Positions 10,176-22,849 of a stretch of DNA of 64,000 nt are shown here, in pieces. This stretch comes from Adiantum capillus-veneris (taxonomy: Eukaryota > Streptophyta > Polypodiopsida > Polypodiales > Pteridaceae): contig CM043952.1 of assembly GCA_014529385.2 (NCBI GenBank), forward strand, positions 156,957,057 to 157,021,056, read 5' to 3'. Below the pieces are notes generated by a model. That model saw only the letters and a list, made by a program, of their open reading frames with translations. It was not told the DNA's origin and ran no database searches. A program made the position numbers and the translations under genes. Numbering within the stretch: position 1 is the stretch's first letter; each line of letters begins with the position of its first letter.

Positions 10176-12404
10176 GTGTGGTATTTCAATAATGGTGCTA
10201 CAAAGCACATTACATCACATTGTGAATTGTTTACCTCTCTCGAGTCTGTCCCTCATAGGAATTCAGTCACTTGTGCCAAAAACGCCTCTTATCCAGTTCA
10301 GGGAGTTGGAAAGATTGTGCTCACTCCTGCTAATGGCAGTTCCTTCACACTTGTTGATGCACTTTATGTACCTGGGATCAAGAAGAATCTCTTGTCTGCA
10401 AACGCACTTGCTAGACTTGGACTTGTAGTCAAATTTGTGGATGACAGATGTACAGTTCATGATCTCAGTTTTGGTGATGAAATTGTTGCATATGGGGTTT
10501 TGTGCCGTGGGCTGTATAAGCTCACTTTGTATGACAAGTGTGGACAAAATTTTGCAAATGCTGTTGCAGATTCAAGGGCTATTTTAGATGCAAAACTTTG
10601 GCATGCACATTTTGGTCATCTGAATTTTGCCAGTTTGCTGCATTTGCAGAAAACTGATATGGTTGCTTCTTTGCTGCCTCTTGAAGCACCTATCAAACAT
10701 GTTTGTGAAAGCTGTATTCTGAGTAAGATGCCGCGTTCTAAATTTCCAAAGGATGGTTCACTTTGGGCCACATGCAAGTTGCAGGTTGTGGGGCCCATGC
10801 AAACTCCGTCCTTGGGCAATTACCTATACTTCGTGACTTTCATTGATGATTACTCCAGGCATGCATGGGTATTTCCGCTTAAAGCAAAGTCCAAAGTTTT
10901 TATGTGCTTCAAAAAATTTCTGGCTATGGATGAAAATTTCTCAAAATGTAATATGGGCACCCTCCCTTCCGATCGAGGGGGGGAGTATATGTCTCATGAA
11001 TTTAATGCATTTCTGGCTAGTCGTGGGATAAAACACCAATGTACAGTGCCTTATACACCTCAGCAAAATGTTGTTGATGAGAGGAAAAACAGGTCACTGA
11101 TGGAAATGGCACGATGTATGGTCAAAAGTCAAGCTTTGCTGCATTCTTTTTGGCTTGAGGCCATCATGTGTGCCACTTATGTACTTAACAGGTGTCGTAC
11201 GAAAGCTTTTCAGTCTATTACTCCATATGAAGCATGGCATGATAGAAAACCTTCTATTGAGCACATGCGTGTTTTTGGCTGTTTGGCATATGCTTTGGTG
11301 CCACAAGTGCAGCGGAGAAAATTGGATGATAAGGCTGCCAAATGTATTTTTGTTGGTTATAGTGCTGAAAGAAAAGGTTACAGGTTGTATCATCCGCAAA
11401 CAAAACGTATTCTGGTTTCTCGGGATGTAGTGTTTGTGGAAGATTATGTTCAGCCCTTGCTGTCATGTACTAGAGACAGTAATGTAAGCTCACACGACAT
11501 TTACGACACTTTGTTGCCTCTTTTCAATGGTGGGAATATGAATGTAAGTTCCAATGAGGAAAATGTACAACCTATGGGGGTTTTTGAAAATGTTTTAGAT
11601 CAGCCTATTACTAATGCAGATGTACATGATGAGGAAAGGGCTGAAAATGAGCAAGCTAGAGGTATGCCAAAATGGCTCGTGCACACTTTGCGTGACAGTA
11701 AATTGGATGCACCTTTGTCTAGTCGTACTCGTTTAGGCTCTCGCCATGCATCTTATGCATCATATTGTTATGCTTTGGTTGTGTCTAGCTTACATGATGT
11801 TGAGGAGCCTCTTTCTTTTGATGAAGCACAGAATTCAGAAAATTGGATGGCTGCCATGCAATCAGAATATGATGCACTTTTAGAAAATGACACATGGACT
11901 TTATGTGATTTGCCTCCTGGCAAAATGGGCATTGGTACGAAGTGGGTTTACAAGTTGAAACGCAAGCTAGATGGTGAGATCGATCGCCATAAGGCTCAAC
12001 TTGTTGCAAAAGGTTATGCACAGCAAAAAGGCATAGATTATGAAGAGACTTTTGCTCCCACTTGTCGTATGACTACTGTACGTTTTCTATGTGCATTGGC
12101 AGTTCATTTTGGTTCGGATGTACATCAATCAGACATTGTTACTGCTTTCTTGAATGGTGACATATTTGAGGAAGTTTATGTAACACAGCCTCGCGGTTTT
12201 GTCATAAAAGGACAAGAGGACAAAGTGTGCAGATGTAAGAAGGCTTTGTATGGGTTGAAGCAATCTCCTCGTTCTTGGTATGAGAAAGCTGACACTCATT
12301 TGGTTATACGAGGCTTTCGTAACAGTCCAACAGAAAGCACATTGTATGTAAAGCATGAGGGTGATGTGCTTCTCATTGTGGTTCTTTATGTTGATGATTG
12401 CTGA
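10176..12404 (+). pseudogene. copia A pol: protease, integrase and most of reverse transcriptase
   Basis: Domains in order (residues of this 742-aa frame): protease (start, WYFNNGATKHITSH), where the catalytic Asp of the usual DSGAT reads Asn; the integrase HHCC zinc domain (about 140-185, HAHFGHLN ... CESCILSK); the integrase core with SDRGGEY and ERKNRSL at the expected 35-residue spacing; and reverse transcriptase (about 510 on). The first integrase Asp (HSD in element B) is removed by a 15-nt in-frame deletion before VGPMQTP. A 1-nt deletion at about 12400, just after the YVDD catalytic motif, shifts the frame; the rest is at 12398-13342. Confidence 0.93.
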
Positions 12405-13342
12405 TCACTGGACCAAATGAGAGACATATTGCTGAATTTAAGGCTGATTTGAATGCTACTTTCAAGATGAAAGATTTGGGGTTGTTGTATCATTACTTGG
12501 GTATACATTTTAAGCAGTGTGATGGTGGTATTGCCTTGTGTCAGAAAAGTTACATAGAGACATTGCTATGTAATTTTGGACTTGAGGATTGCAAACCTAT
12601 TGCCACTTCCATGGAAACAGGTTTGAAGTTGAGTCTACATGATGCTGGCGATCCTGCTGATGTCACTCTTTACCAAACTGTTGTTGGCTATCTCATTTAT
12701 GTATGCAACACGAGGCCGGATATTCAGTTTGCAGTCTCACAGGTCAGCAGATTTATGCATAGCCCAGGGTCTAAGCATTGGAAGGCTGTCAAGAGGATTT
12801 TCCGCTACCTTAGTGGCACTTTACATCTTGGCTTGTTTTATCCCAAGGGGGGATCATTACCGCCAGACTTACATGCTTTTTCGGACTCAGATTGGGCTGG
12901 TTGTTTTGACACGCGAGTGTCCACAAGTGGATTTTGTTTCATGATTGGTAGTTCATGTATATCATTGTTGAGCAAGAAGCAACCTACTGTGGCCACTTCG
13001 AGTTGTGAGGCTGAGTATAGGGCAGTCTTCACAGCTACGGTTGAGTGTGTATTGCTCAGACGCCTTATGGTTGATTTGGGTGTTGGACAGGACACTGCCC
13101 ACACTATCTACAGTGACAGTCAGAGCACATTGGCAGTTGCGAGGAACCCAGTTTTTCATGCTTGCACAAAGCACATTGAGGTGCATTACCACTATGTCAG
13201 GGAGATTCTCTTAGCAGTAGAGATCAGCTTCGCTTATGTGCCAACACAGGACATCCGTCCAGATCTTTTCACAAAGGCATTGTCTCGTGAGAAGCTTGAA
13301 GCTTTCCGCAAAGCTTTAGGCTTACTCCCATTTGTGGACTGA
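12398..13342 (+). pseudogene. copia A pol: reverse transcriptase thumb and RNase H
   Basis: This continues pol in the shifted frame and shares a few bases with the upstream frame. It holds the end of reverse transcriptase (DLGLLYHYLGIHF), the connection (HSPGSKHWKAVKRIFRYL) and copia-type RNase H with its acidic residues (SDSDWAG, SSCEAEYRA, YSDSQS). It ends with a DLFTKALSREKLEAFR tail and TGA at 13340. Apart from the one-base deletion separating it from the YVDD motif, this part is intact in length. Confidence 0.93.
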
Positions 13343-13415
13343 TCCTGTCGGGCATGGCACTTCCCTTTACTCATGTGCCAGCTCTCGTTCAACACACATC
13401 ACTCTAGGGGGGATT

Positions 13416-13642
13416 TGTTACCATATACATGTGGTAGTGATGTGTGTGAACACACTAGGACCATTGGGGCATTTTTTCCCTCTTTAGGAGGTTTTTTTCA
13501 CCGTGCATTGTATATACGCCCATCACTCTAGGGCTATCTATCTTTCCATTGCACACTAAGTAACATACTCTCTATTGTGTGCCTTGAGCTTCCTTCGTCT
13601 TCTCCAAGCTGTGTGTGTTTCTCTGCAACCCTAATTCCAACA
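13416..13642 (+). repeat. 3' LTR of copia element A
   Basis: It is 227 bp, TGTTACC...TTCCAACA, preceded by the polypurine tract AGGGGGGAT at about 13406 and followed by target duplication AGATG at 13643-13647. Confidence 0.95.
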
Positions 13643-14157
13643 AGATGTGCTTTTAATTGATAACAAAACCCATTGTTGATGAAAGCTAGGATATTGGGCA
13701 ACCTGCTAGCGAGTGCGAGAGACACCGTAGTAGTACAAAAGGTCACAAAATAGACCGAAATTGGTCCGAACTTTGTAACCAGCATCAACCCCCCTCGCAA
13801 ACAAGACCCGAACCATCATCATGGGACGCAGCATCAAAGCATCGGTGTACAAAAGCAGTAGATTCAACATCAAGGTTGAATAGAAGTGATTGTTGGTAGA
13901 ACCAAGAGTTGCTATCATTGAAAACTTGTACCATACGATACCACAACAAGAATTGGTGGAAATTGTCATGGCACAACAACAACAACAACACACTCCACTT
14001 TGCTCACAAAGCGCAAAAGAAAGATGCACATGCAGGATAGTTGTGTGTCTCACTTGAAAGGATTGAGACTTTGTCACCATGAAGGGGATTTGTTGATGGT
14101 AGTCGCCACATGTAGAAACCAGGGGGTTTCTAGCCTTCACAAGACTATGCTTGAACA

Positions 14158-14160
<3 letters not shown>

Positions 14161-14195
<35 letters not shown>
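14161..14195. repeat. (GA)n microsatellite
   Basis: A pure GA dinucleotide run of about 35 bp. Confidence 0.9.
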
Positions 14196-14199
<4 letters not shown>

Positions 14200-15823
14200 A
14201 GAGATTGTAGGCCATAATCAGAGATTAAATTAATGTTTGGTTACATATTACATGAGAGAGGGTTATTGTATAGAAGTGTCACACCTTTGGAGCCTTCAAG
14301 CATCTCACCCCTTCCTTCCTCCCTTTAGCTAGAGAGGGTTCCCACCTTGTGGGGGCTAACACTAGATAATTCTATAAGTAGAGGTAGGTCCCCAATAATT
14401 TCTCCTTCCAAACTTATAAGTGAAGTGAGATCTCAAGGGGATATAGGTCTCATTGGAGGGGGAAGGGACAAAGGGAAAGGAGACGAGATAGAGATATATT
14501 GAAATAATAATACATAAGCTAGAAAATTCCATGGGATGTTATTTGAAAGTTAGTCTTTGATATCTAAATACCTACACATTTTTCCCTTGAATCACCTTAA
14601 GTTTATACGTACTCACATGCTTCCGTAAAGACACACTTTTTGAATTATGTTCTCTCTTATGTTGTTAAGGCCATTTAAGGCTTAGGAATAAGGAGAATCT
14701 CATCAATGTATATAAACATAAACTTATGCTAAAAATTCGTGAAAAAAAGATTTTTTCCACACAATGAATTTAGCGATCGTGTGTCTTCAAAGAACCATTC
14801 ACAACTTTAAATGTGATAAGATGTATAATAATTTTTTTCATTACAACTCTCATAAGGAGGGTCAAAACTCCCATTTAGTAGTTGTATATAGGGGTTTCCA
14901 AGAATCTTTGCACATAGGTGGATCTCGTGGGGTGAATTGGGTGATGATCTCGTCTAAAACGGCGAACAAACCTTCTCTCTAGATTAGGTAGCCAATGGAT
15001 CTCGAATTTATCACAGCAAATCTTCTAAAAACGATAGATCTCTTAAAAACGTCCTCCTATTGCGTACCACCCACCATATGGGCATGTTGGCTTGATCTAC
15101 AATGCAATCTACAGTGAGGTGTCACAGTGAAGGAGAGAGGAAGAGCTAGAGACGGAAACAAAAATCGTTGGCTAAAAACATTAGAGAGAAAATGCTAGAG
15201 AGAGACAAAGAGAGTGCGTTGGTGGCCCTAATGCTAACTATTTTGCTCATTACTAATATGAAAAATACAATGGGAGAGGTGCTTGCATATATGACCCAAA
15301 AATATATCCCAAAGCCGTAATAAATGTGTAAAGTCACTAGGTGCTCAAAACGACTTTTTCATTTCTTTTATATAAAATCTAGAGAGATACTTTGCACCTT
15401 GGGAAAGGTAAAAACAAAAAGTTAGGTTTTGCTTCCATCTTATGTGGGTATGTGTGGATAGGAGACTTTTTTAATGGAAAAGTTTACCAAAATGCTTGTC
15501 TGATTTGTGGAAATGCTCAAAATACCCCTCAAATTTCGAAAATTCCCAGAAAACCCTTGTGTCTATTTTGGTTGGATTGTTCAAGATTTATGATCTTTAT
15601 TCTCAACTTTTGAGTGCTTAGCATATAATTTGTCACAAATTGCCTCACAAAAAAAGGGGTATTTTGGAAAATTTGGAAAATTTGAAGGGTATTTTGGAAA
15701 TTTATGGGAAAACAAAATATTGGGGGTGCTTTGGGAATAGAGCCGGAAAAATAAATCACCATTCGCAGATGGAGACAAACGGCGATAGTGGAGTGGCAGT
15801 CGACGCGGCTTTTTTGCCGCGAG

Positions 15824-15826
<3 letters not shown>

Positions 15827-15887
<61 letters not shown>

Positions 15888-15961
15888 CGAATCCTCGCTT
15901 TGCCAAGCCTGACCACTTTGAAATGCAGGGTGTTTCCACCCCTTGCGTCACGCTCAAGCTT

Positions 15962-16018
<57 letters not shown>
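15827..16018. repeat. (GA)n ... (CT)n inverted microsatellite pair
   Basis: A GA run of about 55 bp (15827-15881) and a CT run of about 55 bp (15964-16018) flank 82 bp of mixed sequence. The two arms are reverse complements, so transcripts or single strands could fold into a long hairpin. Confidence 0.9.
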
Positions 16019-16020
<2 letters not shown>

Positions 16021-17399
16021 GCGCATGTGTGCGGTTTTGCAGACTGTTTGTCTCTTGCCAGCCCACCTGAGATGCCATGATCGCTCTGTTCTGGGTTTCT
16101 CAAAGCAGACCAGCCAGGGCCCAAAGCATGCAAGGTGAGTGGACACGACACTGTTGGAGGGTGCGACACAGCAACAATTGGCAGTGGCCAGCGTGTCTGA
16201 GACAAACAGCTGGTTGGGCAAGGCATTGCTAGAGGGTATGCCAGAGCAGCTGGCCGCAGTGGCCATGATAAGAGACAGGAAGATGAGGCGACGCTTAGGG
16301 AAGGTAGCACTGACACGAGGACCCGGACGGGAATGACGATCGAGGGGGAGCAGGATTAGCTCGCAAGATCGTGGGCTAGGACGCGAAATAGGCAGACGAA
16401 ACGGAGCGTGGGAGCGTGTGGATCGGCTCCAATTGAGTGCCTGCTTTTAAAAGTTAAGGTGGTGAAGGAATCTTAGAAGAAAATTAATTACTGGAGAGTG
16501 AAAGTAGAGCCATTAGAAATGTGTAAAGTCACTATAATAAGTGACATACTATCCCACATTTAACAAGAAAATTGAAGAACATTCAAGACTTTGACCTCGA
16601 GAAACCCTAGGAACAAGGGTCCCACCTCATGCCAACCTACTGGGCATGCAACACAATGGAATGCATCGTCGAGAAAGTACGTCTACCTTAAGTAGAACCA
16701 CACACAACCACAAAATAGCCCTTACTCCCAAATCAGCTCCTCCTAGGAGATATTGGAGTCACCACTGAATATGAATCTAAAACTCTAAACAACTAGGGAG
16801 ATACTAAAAAATTTCAACAAAGAGGCATCATGATTGAATCGGGAGAGACCTTTAGATACTTAAAGTGCTACATCCCCTTGGCTCTTCAAGCTAGGAGGAG
16901 GATCCTTGAATACCTTTGTTTGGAGGAAAGTTACCAAAAAGCTGAATAACAATGGCATCTCCATTAATATAGAACATTTCAACAATGATGCCAGCTTCTT
17001 CTAGAAGGACAAGGACCAATTGGTGGTGCAACATAAGTTTGAATCTAAATGAAAAACTATCAAGGATTTCATTCACGTCTTCACGTGAAGTGCGAAGTGG
17101 TAATAACTCATGTTAGTAACACTCCATGAGAGTGTTAATAACATCAAATTCACAAGCACCGGCTAAAACCGGCCCTTGTTAGCTTGGCAGGCATTCTATC
17201 TAGCCCAACGAGGCCCAACGGGCAAGCTGTCATGCCCGACGGGCTCAAATATATCCTCCTCTTGCTCCCCATTTCTAGAGGTGGCTATATAAACAACGTC
17301 CCATCCTTTGCATCCGTCCATTTTGGCACACTTTTTGGCTTAATTGAGGTGTGTTTTTCCATTCAGGTAGCTTTGATTCCTATTTTTTTAACATCACAA

Positions 17400-18010
17400 A
17401 CAGTTGCAACTTACTTCCCCTTGGGTGTCACAGATTTAGGTAGAGAGCATCCTTGCAGAGGGTTTAGGTGGTGCAAGTGCTTGGGGCTCATTTATATGGT
17501 TGGAACGAAGCACTCCTTATCACTACACCTACGTACTATCGTTTTGTTACGTATAGTTACCTCCCTTGGGTGTATATCTGCCTAGAAATAGGTTTGGATA
17601 GGAAGCATCCTTGTGAAGGGGCTAGGCGGTGCTAGTGCTTGGAGCTCATTTCTATAGTTGGAATGGAGCACTCATTATCACTACACCGACATACTTGTCT
17701 GTCACATTTAGTTACCTCCCTTGGGTGTCTATCCGCCTGAAAATAGGTTTGGGTAGTGAGCATCCTCATGAAGGGTTTAGATGGTGCAAGTGTATGGAGC
17801 TCATTTCTATGGTTGGAATGGAGCGCTTCTTATCACTAGAATGACGTAGTTGTTTGTTACGTTTAGTTACCTTCCCCGGGTCTCTATCCGTCTAGAAACA
17901 GATTTGGATAGGGAGCATCCTTGTAAAGGGTTAGATGGTGCAAGTGTCTGGGGCTTATTTCTATGGTTGGAATGGAGTGCTACTAATCACTACACCGGCA
18001 TACTTGTCTA
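17400..18010 (+). repeat. Four-copy tandem repeat, about 150-bp unit
   Basis: Each unit contains GAGCATCC (or AAGCATCC), then a GGTGCAAGTG-like phrase, GGAGCTCATTTCTATGG and TTAGTTACCT. The GCATCC marker falls near 17447, 17606, 17760 and 17910. Copies are diverged by substitutions. The array ends about 170 bp before the hAT transposase start and may belong to that element's 5' region. Confidence 0.75.
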
Positions 18011-18173
18011 CTATCCATTTCTATTGCTGAAATCAAATTTTCACTTCTTTTTGCTTTATATTTAAATGTATTATATTTTACTTTATTATATAATTGTTCA
18101 ATTAAATACTGTTTTTCAAAAACTTAATACTTTTACGATTGTATGAATGTATAGGTGGCTTGTGAACTTGTCA

Positions 18174-20470
18174 TGGACGCCAATGCTTCCTCTCAAAATA
18201 TCAATGCAGCTAATTCTAGTCGCCCATTGACTGGTGGTGAAGTATTAAACAATAGAGCTTCCAATAAAGGGAAGCGCAAGGCCGTCGCTAGTAAGGTGTC
18301 AAGACCTGAGTGGAAATTTGCTGAGAACAAAGATCATTTATAGATTGGCATTGCAAATTATGTGGCAAAGAAAAATTAGGAGGTGCACCTCGTATTAGGG
18401 AACACTTCCTTGCATCAGGGAATGAAACAACTAATAGGTCTAATGGAGGCAGATGTAATGGTGTGGGTCACGAGAGTTATACGAAACGCTTGAGTTTCTA
18501 TGAGATATAACCAGTGCAAGGCGACCTAGAATACCAACTCCAAGCCGTTATGCTTCAGAGCACCAAGACAGTGCTGCCACAACTCAAGTCGAAAAAAATA
18601 GTCGTGCACCCTCCATGTCGGCCAACAAACATACACAAAGAGCTAGCACTCGAGATGGATCATCCAAGTACCAGTTTAAAATGCATAGAATGAGGCAAGT
18701 CTAGAGCAAAGCTTTCGATCAACCGCTCTTGAAGAGGCACAATCTGCTCTTGCACAAGCTATATGTTTTACATGCGGTTCTATGTTGATGGTCACACGAG
18801 AGTCATGGAAGCATGCATGGAAGAAGACTGGTGAGTATGGGGCTGGTTTTTCTCCTCCATCATATCATCAAATACGCACAACATTCTTGAATAAATGCTT
18901 TGTAGACACCCAAAAAGAAGTTGATAGATTGATCTTTATATCAATTGATCAAACAAGATGCACTATAGTCAGTGATGGATGGTCAAATGTCCAACGTAGG
19001 CCGCTGATTAATGTGATGCTATTCAGTCGTCGAGAGGAGTGCTTTATTAAATCAGTTGATAGTTCAGGTAAGATAAAGTCAGGGAGCTATATAGCCGATA
19101 TAATCACATAAACAATTCATCAAGTTGGTGTCCAAAATGTAGTACAAGTGATAATGGACAATGTCAAAAATTCCATAGCAGCAGGTCGTCTCTTGGAGAA
19201 GCACTTTCCTAGCTTGTACATGTTTGGTTGCAATGCACATAGCTTGAATCTTGTGTTGCAGGATTGGTATAAGAAAGACGACACTGATTGGTTCAAAATT
19301 ATTTTAGATAAAGTAAGGAAGGTGGTGAACTTTATTTTGAAGAGACAATATGTGCTAGACATGTATCGACAACGTATGTCTACAATATTAAAGCTTCCAT
19401 GTGAAACCAGATTTTGCACTAAATTTTATACTGTGGAGAGTCTTTTGCAAAATAAAAAATGTTGTTTTCGAGACATTTGTTTATGCTGGCTTCTATGAGT
19501 GGAAAGCAAAGCAACTAGAACGAGTAAAAATAAAGGTTCGATCCATGAAAGTGCTTATTGATGGTAGACACTTTTGGTATGATGTTGGGGACACATACTT
19601 GGTGATGAGGCCTGTGATGATATCTTCGCATCAGTTTGATCTTAAGTTACCCAATATAGGGAAGGTGTACATGCGCTAGTATAATAGTCACGAGAGCTTG
19701 AACTCTCCTTCAGAGCCAAAAAATTGTTTGATCAAGGCTAAAAGAGATATCTTAAATACGTATGTACATGCTCGATGGGTTAGTGCACATAGCCCACTAC
19801 ACAATGTTGCTTTTTTCCTTGATCTAGAGTACTGGAACATGGATTGTGATGAATTAGATGAGGAGGTGATTTCAGACTTCTATGATGTGGTAAGTAGTTT
19901 CTACAACAATCCAAATGATCAAGCCCAAGCAGTCACCGACCTCACAAAAGTACATGTTAAAGGATGGTCTTTTCAATTCGTAGTTTGTACAAAACCTTGC
20001 ATCGAAATAACCAACATGGAGATGGTGGCTCATGAACGGTGCTTCGATGCCTACATTGCGTGGATTGGCCGGTAGGGTTCTTGCACATCGTGCTGCCAAT
20101 TCAAGTTCTGAAAGAAACTTGAGTACGTAAAGAAACTTGAGTACGTACAGCTATGTACTCGACTATTCGTAATCAACTTCTCAGCGATCGAGATCAGAAA
20201 TTGGTTTACCTATATTGTAATCACAGGCTACTTAGCAATATTCAATCAGAAAGGTATGAAGAAGATAGACCACGGTGGACTATAGATATGAATAAAGATG
20301 ACCAGGAGCAAGAGAAAGAGGTGACAGTTGAAGAACTTGAGTTGTGTGAGCTTGGTGGATGTACTTTACTTGAATTGAATGAGAACCTTGAGGTGGATGA
20401 TTGTCCTTCTACTGAGCAACAAAACGCATTGCGGAGCAACGATGTAAACATAGATAGCATTGTAGGTTAA
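18174..20470 (+). pseudogene. hAT-superfamily transposase, decayed
   Basis: Domains are in hAT order but in shifting frames. A likely start is ATG 18174 (MDANASSQNIN). A BED-type zinc finger follows at about 18345-18415 (WHCKLCGKEK then IREHF). A DUF659 block lies at 18782-19111 (IVSDGWSNVQRRPLINVM) and continues to 19498 (NSIAAGRLLEKHFPSLY and GCNAHSLNLVL). The C-terminal dimerisation region is at about 20060-20150 (AANSSSERNLST), followed by LVYLYCNHRLL and an acidic tail ending at TAA 20468. At least four stops or frameshifts break it. hAT transposases cut and paste their element as dimers. Terminal repeats were not identified. Confidence 0.85.
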
Positions 20471-20837
20471 CACTTCATTGAGGTGCAAAACAATTGAATG
20501 TCATGTAAACCCTTTTTTTTGTGGCTTGTGGTCCATGGGCAAAGTAACATACCACAATTTTTATTTTATTGTCATTTAACGCAGTAGTCAGAGTATTGTC
20601 ATTTATAAATTTAAAAAGTATCATAAATTTTATTTGCAATTCCAATGGGAGACTTTATATAATTTGCATTTATAACATTACTTTATGCACCAAGGAGGAC
20701 TAACCCTTCACGGATCAATTTACCAACATTCAAAAAATTGCAGCAAGTTTTACAAGGCTTCAATGTTCATTGCAAGGGAGACATATACAAGGATCATAGA
20801 GTCACTACAATCCACTCCAGGTTAAGACGTTTATAAT
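20471..20837. other. No recognisable gene
   Basis: AT-rich sequence between the hAT transposase and the minus-strand gene remnant. It may hold the hAT 3' end, but I cannot place a terminal repeat. Confidence 0.4.
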
Positions 20838-22622
20838 TTACAAAGATAAATTCAAATTATCGAAAATAGAGTCTCTCTTCCTTGCAGCTGCCGCCAATAA
20901 GTGTTGATAGTCTTTCTCCATTTTGAACATAAAATACATAAGCTCGTGAATCAGAGCCTTGCAAATGTGGCACTCTTTTTTATTTACCATGTTTTGCATG
21001 AGACACGACAATGATACATGTGGCCACAAGATATTTTGTAGTGTCCACTCCAACTATGAAAAAAAGTTTCCGCAAACAGGGCAAGGGCCCACTTCATTCA
21101 AAGTGTAAGCTGGAGGTGGCCGCAATGTGTCAGGATGCTCGATCATTGTCATGATCTATTGTTGTTGAACCCATTCCTCCATTTCACGCAGTTCACGCCT
21201 AAGCAACTTGATATCTCTTGTTATTGCTTAAGTCCCCTTCTCCCGTCGTCTGTGTGGAGGTACGAAGCTATGCTTTCAATTCCTCCACAACGTCATGTGT
21301 TTGCATAGCAGAGCGAGGCAATGCATATCTTAGCTCCTCTCGTGCTATTGTGATGACTGTCTCACTTTGGATATCCACTATGCTCTTATTGGGGGCTTTG
21401 CTCTGCTGAAGTCCACTGGCTCATTTTGAACAGATTGGACGTATAGCATCTTTGCAAACCACAAGGAAGAATCTGTGTGGTTTAATGTACTCTCCATGCA
21501 TGCAAGGTATATAGCTTCAACATGCCTGCAAATGTCTGGCACAACACACTTATCCAGCTTTCATCTTCCCTTGCGGATAGAGAATTCAAACACATTTTTC
21601 CATGCTTCCTTGACCATCTCTGTGGTGACTTCTTTGTTGATGTCTTTCCATTGCTTGCCATTTGCACGCGTCCACTCATTAGTCCTTGCGACAACTCTCG
21701 CTTGATCATTTAGGCTGGTTGCATCTGCAAGTGAACGCAAGCGATTGTATGCTTTTTAAAATTTCTCACGCTCGTCCATACACCCTATCTCAATGTGCGA
21801 TAGAATTTAAGTTTGCATCACATATACAATTGAAAATCCAGTGGTACACCTTGGTTTAAGTTAGCACAACACACCACATTCTGTATTAATCACTTTGCAC
21901 CATGAGTCCATCATTATAAAAAGACTCTACTTGCAAATATAGTGTCACCAGATTTCAACAAAAACTATAACAATACACCACATTGTGCATTGATGGTTGC
22001 ACCATGACACCATTGTTAATTTACTTGCAAATAGATTTACATATTGCAATAGAAAATATCACAATACACCACATTTTGTACTAATTTTGCTCCATCTTTA
22101 TAAAAAGACATTACTTTTGAATACAGATTCCAAAATTCAACAGAAAATATCACGACACACCACATTGTGTCTTAATCACTTTCCATCATGACTCCATCAT
22201 TATAAAAAGGTACAATTTAACTCAATGGTCCATGAATATAAAAAAAGCTCCATTTACATTTGTTAGATAATCCGAAAAAGACCACTGTTTACAAAAGTGG
22301 CCAAAGTAAACTAAAATCTAGGCATCGTCTCATTAAGCGGACGCAAACACACCTCGGAGTTCAGCTCTAACATATCTAAATGCTCACTCATTGTCTACAA
22401 TGTCTTTCTCTGCCTAGGTGGTTGTTGTAAGTAGTTTTCCGTATTATAGTGGCAATCATGCCATAATCAGTTTGCTTTCGCTTTTGTCATGGCACATTGT
22501 AATTCTCTGATAAATATTTGCACCAATCACATAGTTGCTCAATGCAGAAAGCAACTGCATAGGTGTGGGTGTCTTTTGAATACGGACAAGCCGATTTTGG
22601 GTTTCAAAGCTCGAGGGCCCTC
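20838..22622 (-). pseudogene. 3' part of an unidentified minus-strand gene (downstream of copia B)
   Basis: Read on the minus strand, this continues the coding sequence that copia B interrupts. It starts with GPSSFETQNRLVRIQKTP at 22622 and runs to a stop at about 22456. After a repeat-filled stretch (21850-22260) it resumes near 21810 with DEREKF and TNEWTRANGKQWKDINKEV, and then a helical segment, TTEMVKEAWKNVFEFSI. A Cys/His-rich C-terminus follows at about 21080-20990: CPVCGNFF, then CGHMYHCRVSC in a neighbouring frame, resembling a RING-like or zinc-ribbon finger. Stops and frame changes suggest decay, though some gaps could be introns. I do not recognise the family as a whole. Confidence 0.5.
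21850..22260. repeat. Four-copy tandem repeat, about 95-110-bp units
   Basis: Units share CACCACATT(G/C/T)TG, a TTAATCACTTT phrase, CCATGACTCCATCATTATAAAAAG and an ATAxxACAATACACC-like junction. They lie between two coding-like pieces of the minus-strand gene and therefore probably in an intron. Confidence 0.7.
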
Positions 22623-22849
22623 TGTTACCATATACATGTGGTAGTGATGTGTGTGAACACACTAGGACCGCCGGGGCATTTTTTCCCTCTTTAGGAGGTT
22701 TTTTCCCCCGTGCATTGTATGTACGCCCATCACTCTAGGGCTATCCATCTTTCCATTGCACACTAAGTAACACACTCTCTATTGTGTGCCTTGAGCTTCC
22801 TTCGTCTTCTCCAAGCTATGTGTATTTCTCTGCAACCCTATTTCCAACA
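22623..22849 (+). repeat. 5' LTR of copia element B
   Basis: It is 227 bp, TGTTACC...TTCCAACA, followed by the initiator-Met-type primer site at 22852-22863. It aligns base for base with the LTRs of element A except for scattered substitutions. Confidence 0.95.

Larger units (their letters stand above)
7165..13642 (+). mobile_element. Full-length Ty1/copia retrotransposon, element A
   Basis: It has two 227-bp LTRs (7165-7391 and 13416-13642), each TGTTACC...TTCCAACA. A perfect 5-bp target-site duplication, AGATG, flanks it at 7160-7164 and 13643-13647. An initiator-Met-type primer site (TGGTATCAGAGC) starts at 7394, three bases after the 5' LTR, and an AGGGGGGAT polypurine tract precedes the 3' LTR. 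Gene order is gag, protease, integrase, reverse transcriptase, RNase H, as in Ty1/copia. By eye the LTRs differ at roughly eight positions, so insertion is fairly recent. A sister copy (element B) lies at 22623-27744. Element A is defective: a DNA transposon splits gag, and pol has stops, a frameshift and a lost integrase residue. Confidence 0.95.
13648..17160. other. Intergenic repeats, no recognisable gene
   Basis: I see no supported coding region. The longer ORFs here mostly translate the GA/CT tracts into Arg-Glu or Ser-Leu strings. Features are (CAA)n near 13975, (GA)n at 14161-14195, a (GA)n/(CT)n inverted pair at 15827-16018, and AT-rich single-copy-looking sequence. A block at 16900-17090 has LINE-like or gene-like codon texture but nothing I can name. 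Confidence 0.4.

Noticed and set aside
10263..13192. Many minus-strand ORFs within copia A (and the matching ones in copia B)
   Set aside because: Antisense shadows of gag-pol; they fall in the same places in both copies because the coding sequence is shared.
13706..14215. 169-aa minus-strand ORF with Cys-run and Ser-Leu string
   Set aside because: Built on (CAA)n and (GA)n repeats; no domain and no codon pattern.
15529..16316. Long minus- and plus-strand ORFs across 15.5-16.3 kb
   Set aside because: Openness comes from the GA/CT tracts, which read as Arg-Glu or Ser-Leu in every frame; no other support.
21850..22260. CRISPR-like regular repeats
   Set aside because: Repeats are long, diverged and directly abutting, with no short identical repeats separated by unique spacers; the organism is a plant.
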